Shown here in pieces: positions 5,358 to 13,307 of a stretch of DNA of 20,470 nucleotides. How positions within the stretch are numbered: the first letter of the stretch is position 1; the number at the start of each line of letters is the position of its first letter. The notes below the pieces were generated by a model that was given only the letters and a program-made list of their open reading frames with translations, had not been told where the DNA came from and searched no databases. The DNA is from Propionibacteriaceae bacterium UBA5174 (GTDB taxonomy: Bacteria > Actinomycetota > Actinomycetes > Propionibacteriales > Propionibacteriaceae). Location: assembly GCA_002413345.1 (NCBI GenBank), contig DHWU01000061.1:1-20470 (forward strand). The letters run 5' to 3'. A program made the position numbers and the translations under genes.

Positions 5358-8075
5358 TCAGTCTTCCAGCGGAGCTGCATCGACCACGCCCCGGCGAGCG
5401 CCAGCAATCACCTCCCGCGCGGTGTCTCGAAGCGCCCCCGGACCGGCAGCCTGGGCGACCTGACCTGCGGCATCGATCACCTGACGAGTCCAGCGGACGA
5501 AGTCGCCAGCGGTGAGTCCCGAAAGCTGCAAAACGTCGGCCAGCTCTCCCCCAGCGACCCAGGCGTGAATCGTCTGGGCGAAGCCAATTTCTGGATCGGC
5601 ATGGCTGGGAAGGCGGTGGTCCCGTTCAGTCAGGCAGACTTCACGCCACACTCGGCGCAATCGAATCTGAGCGTCTTCGCTGGCCCGGTCGGGCATCCGG
5701 GCTGGCTCGCGCCGGTCACCTCGAGCTTCGAACACCAGGGATGACAGCACCGCAGCAAGCTGCGGAGCCGTCAGCCCAGCAAAGATCCCGGCCCGGATCG
5801 CCTCGGCGGTCACCAAGTCAAGCTCGGAATACAGCCTGGCCAACATCCGCCCGGAGTCGCTGACAGCTTGACCACCGTCACGGAGATAGCCCAAAGATTC
5901 CAGCACCGAACAGATCCGGTCGAAGCGCACCGCAATCGTGTTGGTGCGACGCTGCGCCTGGCGCTGGATCCCTTCGTTGTCTCGTTCAGCTCGAAGTGCA
6001 GCTTCGGCATAGCGGGCGTGGGTTTCTCGATCCGGGCAGGCATGCACCCGATGACTGCGAAGCTCCGCGCGCAACTCGGCGATCGTGGCCATCGCCTCAG
6101 CATCGGCAGTAGCCGGAGCCGCTGGTGCGGCTAAGCCACCGGCGTTAATCCGTTGCCGCAAGGCTGCGCCCAAGTTGCGCCGGGATGCCGGTGACCGCGA
6201 GTCGAAGTGTTTGATCACCTTCATCTTGCCGGCCACAATCGGCGGTTCTGGAAAGTCGACCAGACTCAGCCGTTTCACCTGATGATCAACGGTGAGCACA
6301 GTGGGCGAACCCGGATCTTGGCCCACTTCGATTACCACTGCCCAGCCCCGATGCCGTTTGGCCGGAATATCAATGATGTCGCCAACCTTGACTTCTGCCA
6401 GCACCTGCAATGCTTCGGCCCGACGATCGGAGCGCCGCAGCCGAGACGCCTCAGCTTCAACTGCCGAAATGCGAGACCTCAAGCGGAAATACTCCTGCGC
6501 GTCGCCGGTGTCGCAGGACGCCTGGGCCCAGTCTTGCGCGATTCGCAGCTTATTTGTTTGGATCGAACGGGCCAAGCCAACAACTGAGCGATCCGACTGG
6601 AACTGAGCGAAGGACTGCTCCAACAAGCCGCGCGCCCGTTCTCGGCCCAGCGTCGCCACCAGGTTCACCGCCATGTTGTAGGTGGGCTGAAATGACGACC
6701 GCAATGGGTAGGTACGCCGCGAAGCCAGTCCGGCGACAGCACGGGGGTCGAGTCCGGCCTGCCAACAAACCACCGCGTGCCCCTCGGTGTCGATACCGCG
6801 CCGACCGGCCCGTCCGGTGAGCTGGGTGAACTCGCCTGCGGTGATATCAGCATGGGTCTCGCCGTTGAACTTGACCAGCTTCTCCAGCACCACACTGCGC
6901 GCTGGCATATTGATGCCCAGCGCCAAGGTCTCGGTTGCGAAAACCACTTTTACTAGGCCTTCGACAAAGCCTTCTTCGACAGCTTCTTTGAAAGCTGGCA
7001 GCAGACCGGCATGGTGGGCGGCGATACCGGCACAAAAGGCGCTGTAAAAGCGGTCATAGTCCAGCGCCTCGAGGTCATGCACGCTGAGTCCAACAATGTG
7101 TCTGGCAGCGATCTCGGCCAGCCGAGCCCGTTCGGCGCCAGTGGTCAGCCGCAGCCCCGAGCGCATCAGTTGGCCAACCGCGGTGTCACAACCTTGGCGA
7201 GAAAAGATGAAGTAGATCGCAGGCAACAGACCCTCAGCCGCCAACCGCTCCACCGTTGCGTCCCGTCGCGGTACCAGGTGTTTCGAAGCGTCCACCTGTT
7301 CTCGGGCAGCCCCGCCGCCGTAACGTCCGGAGCCGTAAGAGACATTGCGCCGACCGTTGCCTGAGCGTCCGCGCGGACGACGACTGTCGTCACGGACGCC
7401 GCGAGATTCTTCCTTGGCGATCCGCAGTAATTCGGGATTCACTTCCTTGCCAGCAAATAGCTCGAGCAACCGGCGCGAGACCATCACATGTTGGTACAGG
7501 GGGACGGGTCGCCGCTCGGTGACCACCACTTCCACCCCGCCGCGAACTTCGTTGAGCCAGTCCCCGAATTCTTCGGCATTGCTCACTGTCGCCGACAGCG
7601 CAATCACTTGCACTGATTCGGCCAACGAGATGATCACTTCTTCCCAGACCGCGCCACGGGAACGATCCGCGAGGTAGTGCACCTCATCCATCACCACATA
7701 GCCCAACCCGTTAAGAGTCGGCGAGGCGGCATAGAGCATGTTCCGCAATACTTCGGTGGTCATCACCACCACCGGCGCTTCCCCGTTGATCGTGGTGTCG
7801 CCGGTGAGTAGCCCAACGGCGTCCTCGCCGTAACGGGCGCACAGATCGTGATACTTCTGATTACTCAGAGCCTTGATCGGGGTGGTGTAAAAACACTTTC
7901 GCCCCTGCGCTAGCCCCAGATGAACCGCGAACTCCCCCACCACCGTCTTACCTGCACCGGTCGGCGCGGCCACCAAGACACCATGTCCGGCGGTGAGATG
8001 TTCGCCAGCCTGCCGCTGAAAATCGTCCAAGCTGAACGGGTAGCCAGCCGCGAAGTCGGCCCACAGTGCATTCAT
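5358..8075 (-). CDS. helY: Ski2/Mtr4-like DEVH-box helicase HelY
   Basis: A 905-residue superfamily-2 ATPase related to eukaryotic Mtr4/Ski2 RNA helicases and to mycobacterial HelY. Landmarks are Walker A APTGAGKT (37-44), DEVH (130-133), SAT (161-163), FATETLALGINMPA (379-392) and QLTGRAGRRG (418-427). A C-terminal DSHCT-like helical domain follows from about 700. Residues 229-257 form an Arg/Gly-rich insertion between the two RecA lobes. The ATG overlaps the stop of the lipid-kinase gene (ATGA), and GAGG lies 5 nt before it, so translation is probably coupled. The order tatA, tatC, helY matches mycobacteria, with the kinase gene inserted. A role in RNA processing or decay is inferred from family; no substrate is evident. 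Confidence 0.93.
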   Translation of the reverse strand: MNALWADFAAGYPFSLDDFQRQAGEHLTAGHGVLVAAPTGAGKTVVGEFAVHLGLAQGRKCFYTTPIKALSNQKYHDLCARYGEDAVGLLTGDTTINGEAPVVVMTTEVLRNMLYAASPTLNGLGYVVMDEVHYLADRSRGAVWEEVIISLAESVQVIALSATVSNAEEFGDWLNEVRGGVEVVVTERRPVPLYQHVMVSRRLLELFAGKEVNPELLRIAKEESRGVRDDSRRPRGRSGNGRRNVSYGSGRYGGGAAREQVDASKHLVPRRDATVERLAAEGLLPAIYFIFSRQGCDTAVGQLMRSGLRLTTGAERARLAEIAARHIVGLSVHDLEALDYDRFYSAFCAGIAAHHAGLLPAFKEAVEEGFVEGLVKVVFATETLALGINMPARSVVLEKLVKFNGETHADITAGEFTQLTGRAGRRGIDTEGHAVVCWQAGLDPRAVAGLASRRTYPLRSSFQPTYNMAVNLVATLGRERARGLLEQSFAQFQSDRSVVGLARSIQTNKLRIAQDWAQASCDTGDAQEYFRLRSRISAVEAEASRLRRSDRRAEALQVLAEVKVGDIIDIPAKRHRGWAVVIEVGQDPGSPTVLTVDHQVKRLSLVDFPEPPIVAGKMKVIKHFDSRSPASRRNLGAALRQRINAGGLAAPAAPATADAEAMATIAELRAELRSHRVHACPDRETHARYAEAALRAERDNEGIQRQAQRRTNTIAVRFDRICSVLESLGYLRDGGQAVSDSGRMLARLYSELDLVTAEAIRAGIFAGLTAPQLAAVLSSLVFEARGDRREPARMPDRASEDAQIRLRRVWREVCLTERDHRLPSHADPEIGFAQTIHAWVAGGELADVLQLSGLTAGDFVRWTRQVIDAAGQVAQAAGPGALRDTAREVIAGARRGVVDAAPLED

Positions 8076-9022
8076 TTGGTCCTCGGCACGTAGAGGGTGA
8101 GGGCATCTGGCACCGCGCGCAGCGTAACCGGAACTGGGCCGAGTTCTTCTCCGTCGCCCATCGCGTAAAGCCCGTCGCCATCGACCACCACTTCGCGGGC
8201 CCGCAACAACTCAGCGGCCGGATCCTTCACGAAACCGCCGGTGTACATCCTGGGTAACAGCCGAAGCAAGGTGGCCCGGCTAACTGGATGCACCACGGTC
8301 AGATCCAGCAGACCATCGGTAACGTCGGCATTCGGGCAGCCGTGCATGCCACCGCCAAACCACCCAGCGTTCCCCACCGCGACAAACATTGCGGTTTGCT
8401 CTCGCGGCACCTGGTCGATCAGCAGGCGGTAGGGCAACGGCTCGAAGCGGCGCAGCTCGGCCAAGGTCGCAATGCCATAGCCCAAAGCCCCGAAGCTAAA
8501 TTTGAGCCGATTAGTTCGGTAGTTCACCCGAGCGTCAAACCCGGTCGACACGATCGAACCGACCCAGCGGTGTTCGGTTCCATCGACCAATCCGCCGCTG
8601 ACCGACATCAGGTCGATTCGACGCGTGTGGCCATCAACAATGGCCCGCACCGCGCCAGGAATCGTGGTGGGAACCCCGACTCCGCGACAAAAGTCATTGC
8701 CGCGTCCAGCCGGGACCAATCCCAGCGGCACTGCAGTGCCCGCTGCGGCATTCAACCCCAGGTGCATCATGCCGTCCCCGCCCATCACGAGCAGCGCATC
8801 AGCTCGCCGAGCCGGCGTAGCCGCGCGAGCATTGGCGACCGCCTCGACGCATCTACTTCGGGCTTCGGTCCAACTGTCGGCCTGGATCACCCGCAGCGTT
8901 TCCGACGGCAAACCCGCCACCAGGGACGCGGTCACCAGCGGCAGCAATCGGCGAGCCCGGCCCCGTCCGGCGGTGGCGTTGACCACCAGGGTGACTACCG
9001 AGCCATCATGACTGGGCGCCAT
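8072..9022 (-). CDS. Diacylglycerol kinase-like lipid kinase (DAGK catalytic domain)
   Basis: A 316-residue protein of the DagK/YegS/sphingosine-kinase family, which phosphorylates lipid hydroxyls with ATP at the inner membrane face. VVNATAGRGRA (13-23) is the first nucleotide-site strand. GGDGMMH (81-87) is the family's GGDG loop with Met where Thr is usual. PAGRGNDFCR (104-113) is the second glycine-rich motif. A C-terminal beta domain runs to the end. It begins one base after the tatC stop with GAGG upstream, and ends overlapping helY by 4 nt, so it is an operon member. Family assignment is firm; the substrate (diacylglycerol, another lipid or a phosphatidylinositol precursor) is not determinable here. 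Confidence 0.88.
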   Translation of the reverse strand: MAPSHDGSVVTLVVNATAGRGRARRLLPLVTASLVAGLPSETLRVIQADSWTEARSRCVEAVANARAATPARRADALLVMGGDGMMHLGLNAAAGTAVPLGLVPAGRGNDFCRGVGVPTTIPGAVRAIVDGHTRRIDLMSVSGGLVDGTEHRWVGSIVSTGFDARVNYRTNRLKFSFGALGYGIATLAELRRFEPLPYRLLIDQVPREQTAMFVAVGNAGWFGGGMHGCPNADVTDGLLDLTVVHPVSRATLLRLLPRMYTGGFVKDPAAELLRAREVVVDGDGLYAMGDGEELGPVPVTLRAVPDALTLYVPRTK

Positions 9023-9023
9023 C

Positions 9024-9851
9024 TCAAGCCACCTCTGCTTGGGCTTGAGCCTTTGCCTTACGTCGGTCGTGTAGCTGGCAGATCACTTCGGCGATCAAAT
9101 ACAGCAACGTCATCGGGAGGGCCAGTGCGAGCATCGAGAACGGGTCAGTGGAAGGGGTAGCCGCAGCACCGAAAACGAAGGTTCCGAAGATCACATAGGT
9201 GCGCGCTTTTGCTAGCTGTTTGGCGCTCACCGCTCCGATCAGGTTCGCCCCCACCACCACCACCGGCATCAAGAAACCCAATCCGAACACGACCATAAGT
9301 TGCAAGGTGAGTTTCAGGAACTCGGTCACGTCTAGCAGGTTGGTCGCGGGCACGGTGGACGGAGTCAAAGCCAACATCACTGAGATTCCTTGGGGAAGGA
9401 TGTAATAGCCCACCACGACGCCCGCCAGGAACAGCGGAATCGCTGCCCCCAGGAAGGCCATCGCGTACTTCTTCTCCTTAACCATCAGTGCCGGGGAGAT
9501 GTAGGCCCAAAGCTGGTACAGCCAGATCGGACTGGAAAGTACCAGCCCGGCAACCAGGGCAATCTGGAGGATCAGCATGAATGGAGCAGTAACGCCACTG
9601 ATTACTGTGGTCGGGGTCAGGTTGGGATTGCTCTGCTTGAGCATCTCTATCGCGACCAGATAGGGCCGCATCATCACCAGATAGAGCTGTTCGTACCAGA
9701 TACCTGAGGCGATCGACCCGACGGTAATGGCCAGCGCCGAAACGATCAGTCGATAGCGAAGTTCCCGCAAGTGATCGGCCAGGGTCATCACCGCGCCGAC
9801 AGTCTTGGCCGGCGGCCGAAACCAGGCCAGCAGACGTTTACCTTTTGCCAC
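9024..9851 (-). CDS. tatC: Sec-independent protein translocase subunit TatC
   Basis: A 275-residue polytopic membrane protein that recognises twin-arginine signal peptides and exports folded proteins. The conserved cytosolic N-terminus MTLADHLRELRYRL is at 22-35. Six hydrophobic segments follow, with the family signatures SSPIWLYQLWAYISPAL and ATPSTDPFSM. The C-terminal tail is basic and Ala/Gln-rich. The GTG at 9851 is chosen because it begins 7 nt after the tatA stop and gives a typical MAKGKR start. A TTG 63 nt further up would lie inside tatA. Its pairing with tatA directly upstream supports the call. tatB is not in the window, as is common in actinobacteria. Confidence 0.95.
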   Translation of the reverse strand: MAKGKRLLAWFRPPAKTVGAVMTLADHLRELRYRLIVSALAITVGSIASGIWYEQLYLVMMRPYLVAIEMLKQSNPNLTPTTVISGVTAPFMLILQIALVAGLVLSSPIWLYQLWAYISPALMVKEKKYAMAFLGAAIPLFLAGVVVGYYILPQGISVMLALTPSTVPATNLLDVTEFLKLTLQLMVVFGLGFLMPVVVVGANLIGAVSAKQLAKARTYVIFGTFVFGAAATPSTDPFSMLALALPMTLLYLIAEVICQLHDRRKAKAQAQAEVA

Positions 9852-9858
9852 TCTCGGT

Positions 9859-10137
9859 TCAATCCTGCTTTGGCTCGGACGGACCCTCAGCCAGTTCAGC
9901 CTCGACGACTTCAACCAGCGTCACTTCACCGATCTCTGAGGAGTCGACGGCTTGGGGAGTGATCAGCGCTTCGTCGCCAACCACGAGCGGGCCCTGCAAT
10001 GCCCCAAGAGTTGCCGACTCTTCTTTGGGTTCGCGCGCCAGGCTGGCGGGATTGCGTCCGATACCAGACAATCTCGAGCCGCCAAAAAGCAGCAAGGCGA
10101 TCAACACCAGGATCGCCCACTCCCAACCTTGGGGCAT
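9859..10137 (-). CDS. tatA: Twin-arginine translocase subunit TatA (divergent)
   Basis: A 92-residue protein with one N-terminal membrane helix (WEWAILVLIALLLF, 5-18) ended by the conserved Phe-Gly at 18-19, as in TatA/B/E. It would oligomerise to let folded substrates cross under TatC control. The start is unambiguous: AAGGAG lies 7 nt before the ATG at 10137. The following helix is unusual. GRNPASLAREPKEE carries prolines at 29 and 37, where TatA normally has an uninterrupted amphipathic helix ending in a Phe-Lys motif. The rest is an acidic tail. It overlaps the upstream small membrane-protein gene by one base (TGATG), and tatC follows after 7 nt. Position and membrane helix make TatA by far the best call; TatB is a less likely alternative. 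Confidence 0.85.
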   Translation of the reverse strand: MPQGWEWAILVLIALLLFGGSRLSGIGRNPASLAREPKEESATLGALQGPLVVGDEALITPQAVDSSEIGEVTLVEVVEAELAEGPSEPKQD

Positions 10138-10343
10138 CAAAATCTCCTTCGCTGACTCGTGGAGTCGTCCGGGGTCACCGGCTGGATCTGGCTGAGCAGG
10201 TCGGCCAGCTCTTCGCTCCGCTGTCCCAGCATCTCGAGCTCGCTGAACAGGTCGCTGGCCTTGTGCCAAAGCCAGACTGCGTAGCTAATCATCATGATCA
10301 GCCCACCTAGGGCGATCAGGCCGAAAAGCAGCACCCAGTTCAT
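10137..10343 (-). CDS. Small single-pass membrane protein of unknown function, coupled to tatA
   Basis: A 68-residue protein not recognised as a known family. Residues 1-26 are one hydrophobic helix containing WVLLFGLIALGG and MMISYAVWLW. Residues 27-52 are a charged helix with leucines at coiled-coil-like spacing (FSELEMLGQRSEELADLLSQI), and a polar, basic tail ends in QRRRF. Its ATG is 11 nt after the pafC stop, with a GGGTAGGG purine stretch about 10 nt upstream. Its stop shares one base with the tatA start, which indicates translational coupling. The layout, an N-terminal membrane helix plus a cytosolic helix, loosely resembles TatA/TatB or a short divisome-type protein, but the FG hinge is missing. 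It could be a Tat accessory factor or an unrelated operon passenger. Confidence 0.7.
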   Translation of the reverse strand: MNWVLLFGLIALGGLIMMISYAVWLWHKASDLFSELEMLGQRSEELADLLSQIQPVTPDDSTSQRRRF

Positions 10344-10354
10344 GTTCGCAAACC

Positions 10355-11293
10355 CTACCCTGCGCGGTAGATCGTAAGCGCTTCGGCAGCGGCAGTTCTG
10401 GCCCCGACCGCAGCGTCGTCGGGGAACACGGCCAACAGGTCAGCTCCCAGCCGCAGCAGCCACGAACGCAGCCAGGCCGGATCTGCCACCAACAACTCCA
10501 CTTCCAACCAGTCTTGCCGGACCCGAGTTGCTACCACCGGGATGTACTCGGTGATCCAACCCGCCCGTGGTGCCAGTCGCAGAGTCACCGTCCTGGCTTC
10601 GGGACTGTTCTCCAACCAGCCAGCGTCGAAATCGGGCGGATCCGGCAGTGCACCGACGGGGATGTCGGTATTGCGCACCGCCCCAATCCGATCCAGGCGG
10701 TAGCTGCGCCAGTCAGCTCGAGCCGGATTCCAGGCTTGCAGATAGCCATAGCCGTCCCGCATGATCAGCTGCGCTGGCGCCACCACTGGCATTGACGGTT
10801 CCAGGCCAGCATCGGTGTAATCCAGTTCAACCATCAGCTTCGCCGCGATCGCCGCCCGCAACTCCTCCCGCAGTTCAACCGCACCGGTAGCCACGCTGAC
10901 TTTGGGTGGCTGCGCAGTCTCAGTGGCAGCCTCCAGTTTGACCAAGGCCGTGACCACCCCATCACCATCACTGGTATCGGCCAGTTCGGCGACCGCGCGC
11001 AGCGCGACCAGCAGGCTGAGTGCCTCATCCGGGGTGAACCGCATCGGACGGGTAAGGAACTCCGCGTTCGACAACCTGATCCGGCCGCTATCTAGGGCGT
11101 CCATGTCGATCTCGATCAGGTCTCCGGGTAGGCCACCAGGGAGCCCGCAGTACCAAAGCACGTCCAAGTCTTTGAGGAGTTGCTTAGTGGTGATCCCGAA
11201 AGCGATTGCGGTCGCTTCGAGATCAACATCTGGGTTTCGTTGAAGGTAGGGCACCAAGGCGAGCAGCCTGGACACCTGATCTGCTGAAGTCAT
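10355..11293 (-). CDS. pafC: WYL-domain transcription regulator PafC
   Basis: A 312-residue second half of the PafBC activator, which in mycobacteria directs RNA polymerase to promoters of the RecA/LexA-independent DNA-damage response. The N-terminal helix-turn-helix-like part is at about 5-50. The WYL core is at about 150-205 with GYGYLQAWNPARADWRSYRLDRI, where the family WYL triplet reads GYL. A C-terminal WCX-like segment follows. A strong AGGAG sits 5 nt before the ATG. The start overlaps the pafB stop (ATGA), so both are made together. Assignment as PafC rather than another WYL protein rests on the tandem pair and on the following tatA-tatC-helY. Ligand and activating signal are not visible. 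Confidence 0.9.
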   Translation of the reverse strand: MTSADQVSRLLALVPYLQRNPDVDLEATAIAFGITTKQLLKDLDVLWYCGLPGGLPGDLIEIDMDALDSGRIRLSNAEFLTRPMRFTPDEALSLLVALRAVAELADTSDGDGVVTALVKLEAATETAQPPKVSVATGAVELREELRAAIAAKLMVELDYTDAGLEPSMPVVAPAQLIMRDGYGYLQAWNPARADWRSYRLDRIGAVRNTDIPVGALPDPPDFDAGWLENSPEARTVTLRLAPRAGWITEYIPVVATRVRQDWLEVELLVADPAWLRSWLLRLGADLLAVFPDDAAVGARTAAAEALTIYRAG

Positions 11294-12255
11294 CGGATCT
11301 CCTCCCCCGCCACGGTGGCGAGCTGGACGATCACGGCTTCGCGCAGGTCCAACGGTTCAATCACCAATACGTCGCCACCATGAGCGCACACTTCGCCAAC
11401 AAAGTCCCCGGCCCGGGCGTATTCGACCTGATAGGCCACGTAACCTTTGGGGGCGCTGAGCGAACAGGCGCGGCCCCGACGTCGCAGGTCGTTGGCTCGA
11501 CCGTCCCGGATCGCCACCACCGCAACCTCGTCGGCCCCACCCGGCTCCAGGTGTTGCCAACCCTGGTCCAACTCCGAAGCTTCGGGAACCTGGTAACTGC
11601 CTGGCTTGCCGATCCTGGTGGCCGTACCGTCCACTCGGGCCAGTTTGAACATCCGCGCCTCGGCCTTGTCGCGATCGCGTCCGAGCAGGTACCAGGCGCC
11701 CCGACGAAAGCTCATCGCCCAAGGCTCAACGCGGCGCGGCTGGCCCTTATAACTGAAGCTGATCGGCACTTTGTCGGCGTGGGCTGCCCAAATTGCACCA
11801 AATGATGGCTCCCGTGCACCGATGGCCGGGGCCAGACAGGCGGGCCGCCCGGGGTCTGGGTCGACCCCTGCGGCTCGAAGCTTTGCCAAAGCTGACACTG
11901 CCTGCTCAGCCTGGGTCGCAGATTCCCACACACTCGCGGCCAACCCGAGCGCAGCCGTTTCGGCCGGCGTGAACTCGATCGCTGGTAACTCGAAGTCTTT
12001 GCGCTTGATTCGATAGCCGACTTCATCGGGAAAGAACACATCGTTACTACCGGTCTCCACCGGGACGCCGAGACTGCGCAGTTCGTCCTTGTCGCGTTCA
12101 AAAGTGCGTTCAAAAGCCGCATCGGTGAGCCCGTGATAGCCCTCGACCACTTCGCGAATATTGGCCTTGTCGACGTAACGCCTGGCCAGAAGCAGGCAGA
12201 TCGTCAAATTCATGATCCGCTCGGACTTCTGCTGTGTCATCTCCGCCCCTGCCAT
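11290..12255 (-). CDS. pafB: WYL-domain transcription regulator PafB
   Basis: A 321-residue first half of PafBC. A winged helix-turn-helix lies at about 12-75 (ARRYVDKANIREVVEGY, then FERDKDELRSLGVPVE). The WYL module follows with a literal Trp-Tyr-Leu at 188-190 in RRGAWYLLGRDRD, where the basic cluster is proposed in the family to bind nucleic acid or a nucleotide ligand. Two starts are possible. The ATG at 12255 has AAGG about 10 nt upstream, and the ATG at 12240 (MTQQKSER) has AGGGGC close by; the first is listed. A TAGCCT box at 12283-12278 could be its -10. It is the first gene of the operon reaching helY. The Pup ligase gene pafA, often next to pafBC, is not found here. Confidence 0.9.
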   Translation of the reverse strand: MAGAEMTQQKSERIMNLTICLLLARRYVDKANIREVVEGYHGLTDAAFERTFERDKDELRSLGVPVETGSNDVFFPDEVGYRIKRKDFELPAIEFTPAETAALGLAASVWESATQAEQAVSALAKLRAAGVDPDPGRPACLAPAIGAREPSFGAIWAAHADKVPISFSYKGQPRRVEPWAMSFRRGAWYLLGRDRDKAEARMFKLARVDGTATRIGKPGSYQVPEASELDQGWQHLEPGGADEVAVVAIRDGRANDLRRRGRACSLSAPKGYVAYQVEYARAGDFVGEVCAHGGDVLVIEPLDLREAVIVQLATVAGEEIR

Positions 12256-12336
12256 CGGGTGCTACCTTGCCGCGTTGAGGCTATCAGCGCCCCACCTAAT
12301 CACCGCGCAGCTTTGCTTCCAGCAAGCCAGATTCGC

Positions 12337-12357
12337 CGCGGACAAAGACGCGGACAA
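12337..12357. repeat. Tandem 9-bp direct repeat in the pafB-gluQRS divergent region
   Basis: CGCGGACAA occurs at 12337-12345 and again at 12349-12357, exactly 12 bp apart. On the minus strand, toward pafB, each copy reads TTGTCCGCG. The pair lies about 80 bp upstream of the pafB start and 40 bp upstream of the gluQRS start. Spaced direct repeats of this size in a divergent promoter region are often operator sites. No factor can be named from the sequence. Confidence 0.45.
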
Positions 12358-12365
12358 TGTGCCGC

Positions 12366-12384
12366 TGGCCGATTCTTGCGGCCA
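12366..12384 (+). promoter_or_regulatory. Short hairpin just upstream of the gluQRS start
   Basis: TGGCCG (12366-12371) and CGGCCA (12379-12384) form a 6-bp perfect stem with a 7-base loop. It ends 11 nt before the gluQRS ATG and overlaps the only AGGA that could serve as its ribosome site. If transcribed, it could limit initiation. Function is inferred, and a stem of this size could be chance. Confidence 0.25.
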
Positions 12385-12395
12385 GGATTAGGGGC

Positions 12396-13307
12396 ATGGA
12401 TCCCATGCGGCGAGCCGGCCGGTTTGCGCCCAGCCCTACGTCTGACCTGCACCTGGGGAATCTGCGCACCGCGGTGTTGGCTTGGCTGTTCGCTCGCAGC
12501 AGTGGCCGAGACTTCCAGCTTCGAATCGAGGATCTGGATCAGGTGCGGGTGAGGGCCGCAGCGGGGGTGGCTACCCGCCAGATTGCTGACCTGGCTGCGC
12601 TCGGATTGGATTTCGACGGCGAGGTAGTTTGGCAATCCCAACGCCTGGATGCCTACCAGGCCGCGATTGCCCGCCTGGAGGTCTACCCGTGTTATTGCAC
12701 CCGCCGCGAAATCGTCGAAGCGGCGGCTGCGCCACACGTTGGGCATCGCCCCTACCCAGGCACCTGCCGAAACCTCAGCCGCGCCCAACAGGCCAAACTC
12801 GGCACCACCCGCCCGCCGGCAATCCGGGTTCGCGCGGGAAACGCCTCCAGCACCATCTCGGACCGACTGTTCGGTGAAGTCACCGCAACCGTGGACGACT
12901 TCGTTCTACTGCGAAACGACGGTACGCCCGCCTACAACTTGGCCGTGGTCGTTGACGACCTAGCGATGGGCATCGATCAGGTCGTTCGCGGTGACGATCT
13001 GCTGCCATCAGCACCCCGGCAGGCCTGGCTGGCTACCCAACTCGGGGGGCAGCAGCCGAGCTACGCGCATGTCCCACTGGCGGTAAATCCCGAAGGTAAA
13101 CGCCTAGCTAAACGGGACGGCGCGGTCAGCCTGAGCCAACTCCGCGCCACCGGTGTCGGTCCGCCGCAAGTGTTGAGTCACCTCGCCACCTCGCTTGGCC
13201 TGGCCGCTCCCGGCGAGCCAGTGAGCCCGTCCCAATTGCTTGGACGCTTCGACCCCGATCAGCTACCGCGCTCGGCTTGGGTAGTTTCCCCGAATCACTC
13301 CTGGTAG
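12396..13307 (+). CDS. gluQ: Glutamyl-Q tRNA(Asp) synthetase
   Basis: A 303-residue paralogue of the glutamyl-tRNA synthetase catalytic half that activates glutamate and attaches it to queuosine at position 34 of tRNA-Asp. The class I signature is RFAPSPTSDLHLGN (9-22, HIGH equivalent HLGN). LRIEDLD follows at 42-48, and LAKRDG (237-242) stands in for KMSKR. Cys99, Cys101, Tyr120 and Cys124 match the zinc site described for E. coli GluQRS. The tRNA anticodon-binding domain of full GluRS is absent, which with the length makes GluQRS the best call. The ATG at 12396 is used; a second ATG three codons later is possible. It is divergent from pafB, and its end overlaps the convergent FKBP gene by 13 bp. 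Confidence 0.93.
   Translation: MDPMRRAGRFAPSPTSDLHLGNLRTAVLAWLFARSSGRDFQLRIEDLDQVRVRAAAGVATRQIADLAALGLDFDGEVVWQSQRLDAYQAAIARLEVYPCYCTRREIVEAAAAPHVGHRPYPGTCRNLSRAQQAKLGTTRPPAIRVRAGNASSTISDRLFGEVTATVDDFVLLRNDGTPAYNLAVVVDDLAMGIDQVVRGDDLLPSAPRQAWLATQLGGQQPSYAHVPLAVNPEGKRLAKRDGAVSLSQLRATGVGPPQVLSHLATSLGLAAPGEPVSPSQLLGRFDPDQLPRSAWVVSPNHSW

Noticed and set aside
8288..9160. 290-codon plus-strand ORF
   Set aside because: Wholly antisense to the lipid kinase and tatC end; composition is His/Arg/Pro-rich, typical of a shadow frame in GC-rich DNA.
9852..9914. TTG start for tatC inside tatA
   Set aside because: The GTG at 9851 follows the tatA stop by 7 nt and gives a normal TatC N-terminus.
12313..12325. 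TTGCT-TCC-AGCAA inverted repeat in the pafB-gluQRS gap
   Set aside because: A 5-bp stem with a 3-base loop is too short to distinguish from chance, and it does not align with any start or box.
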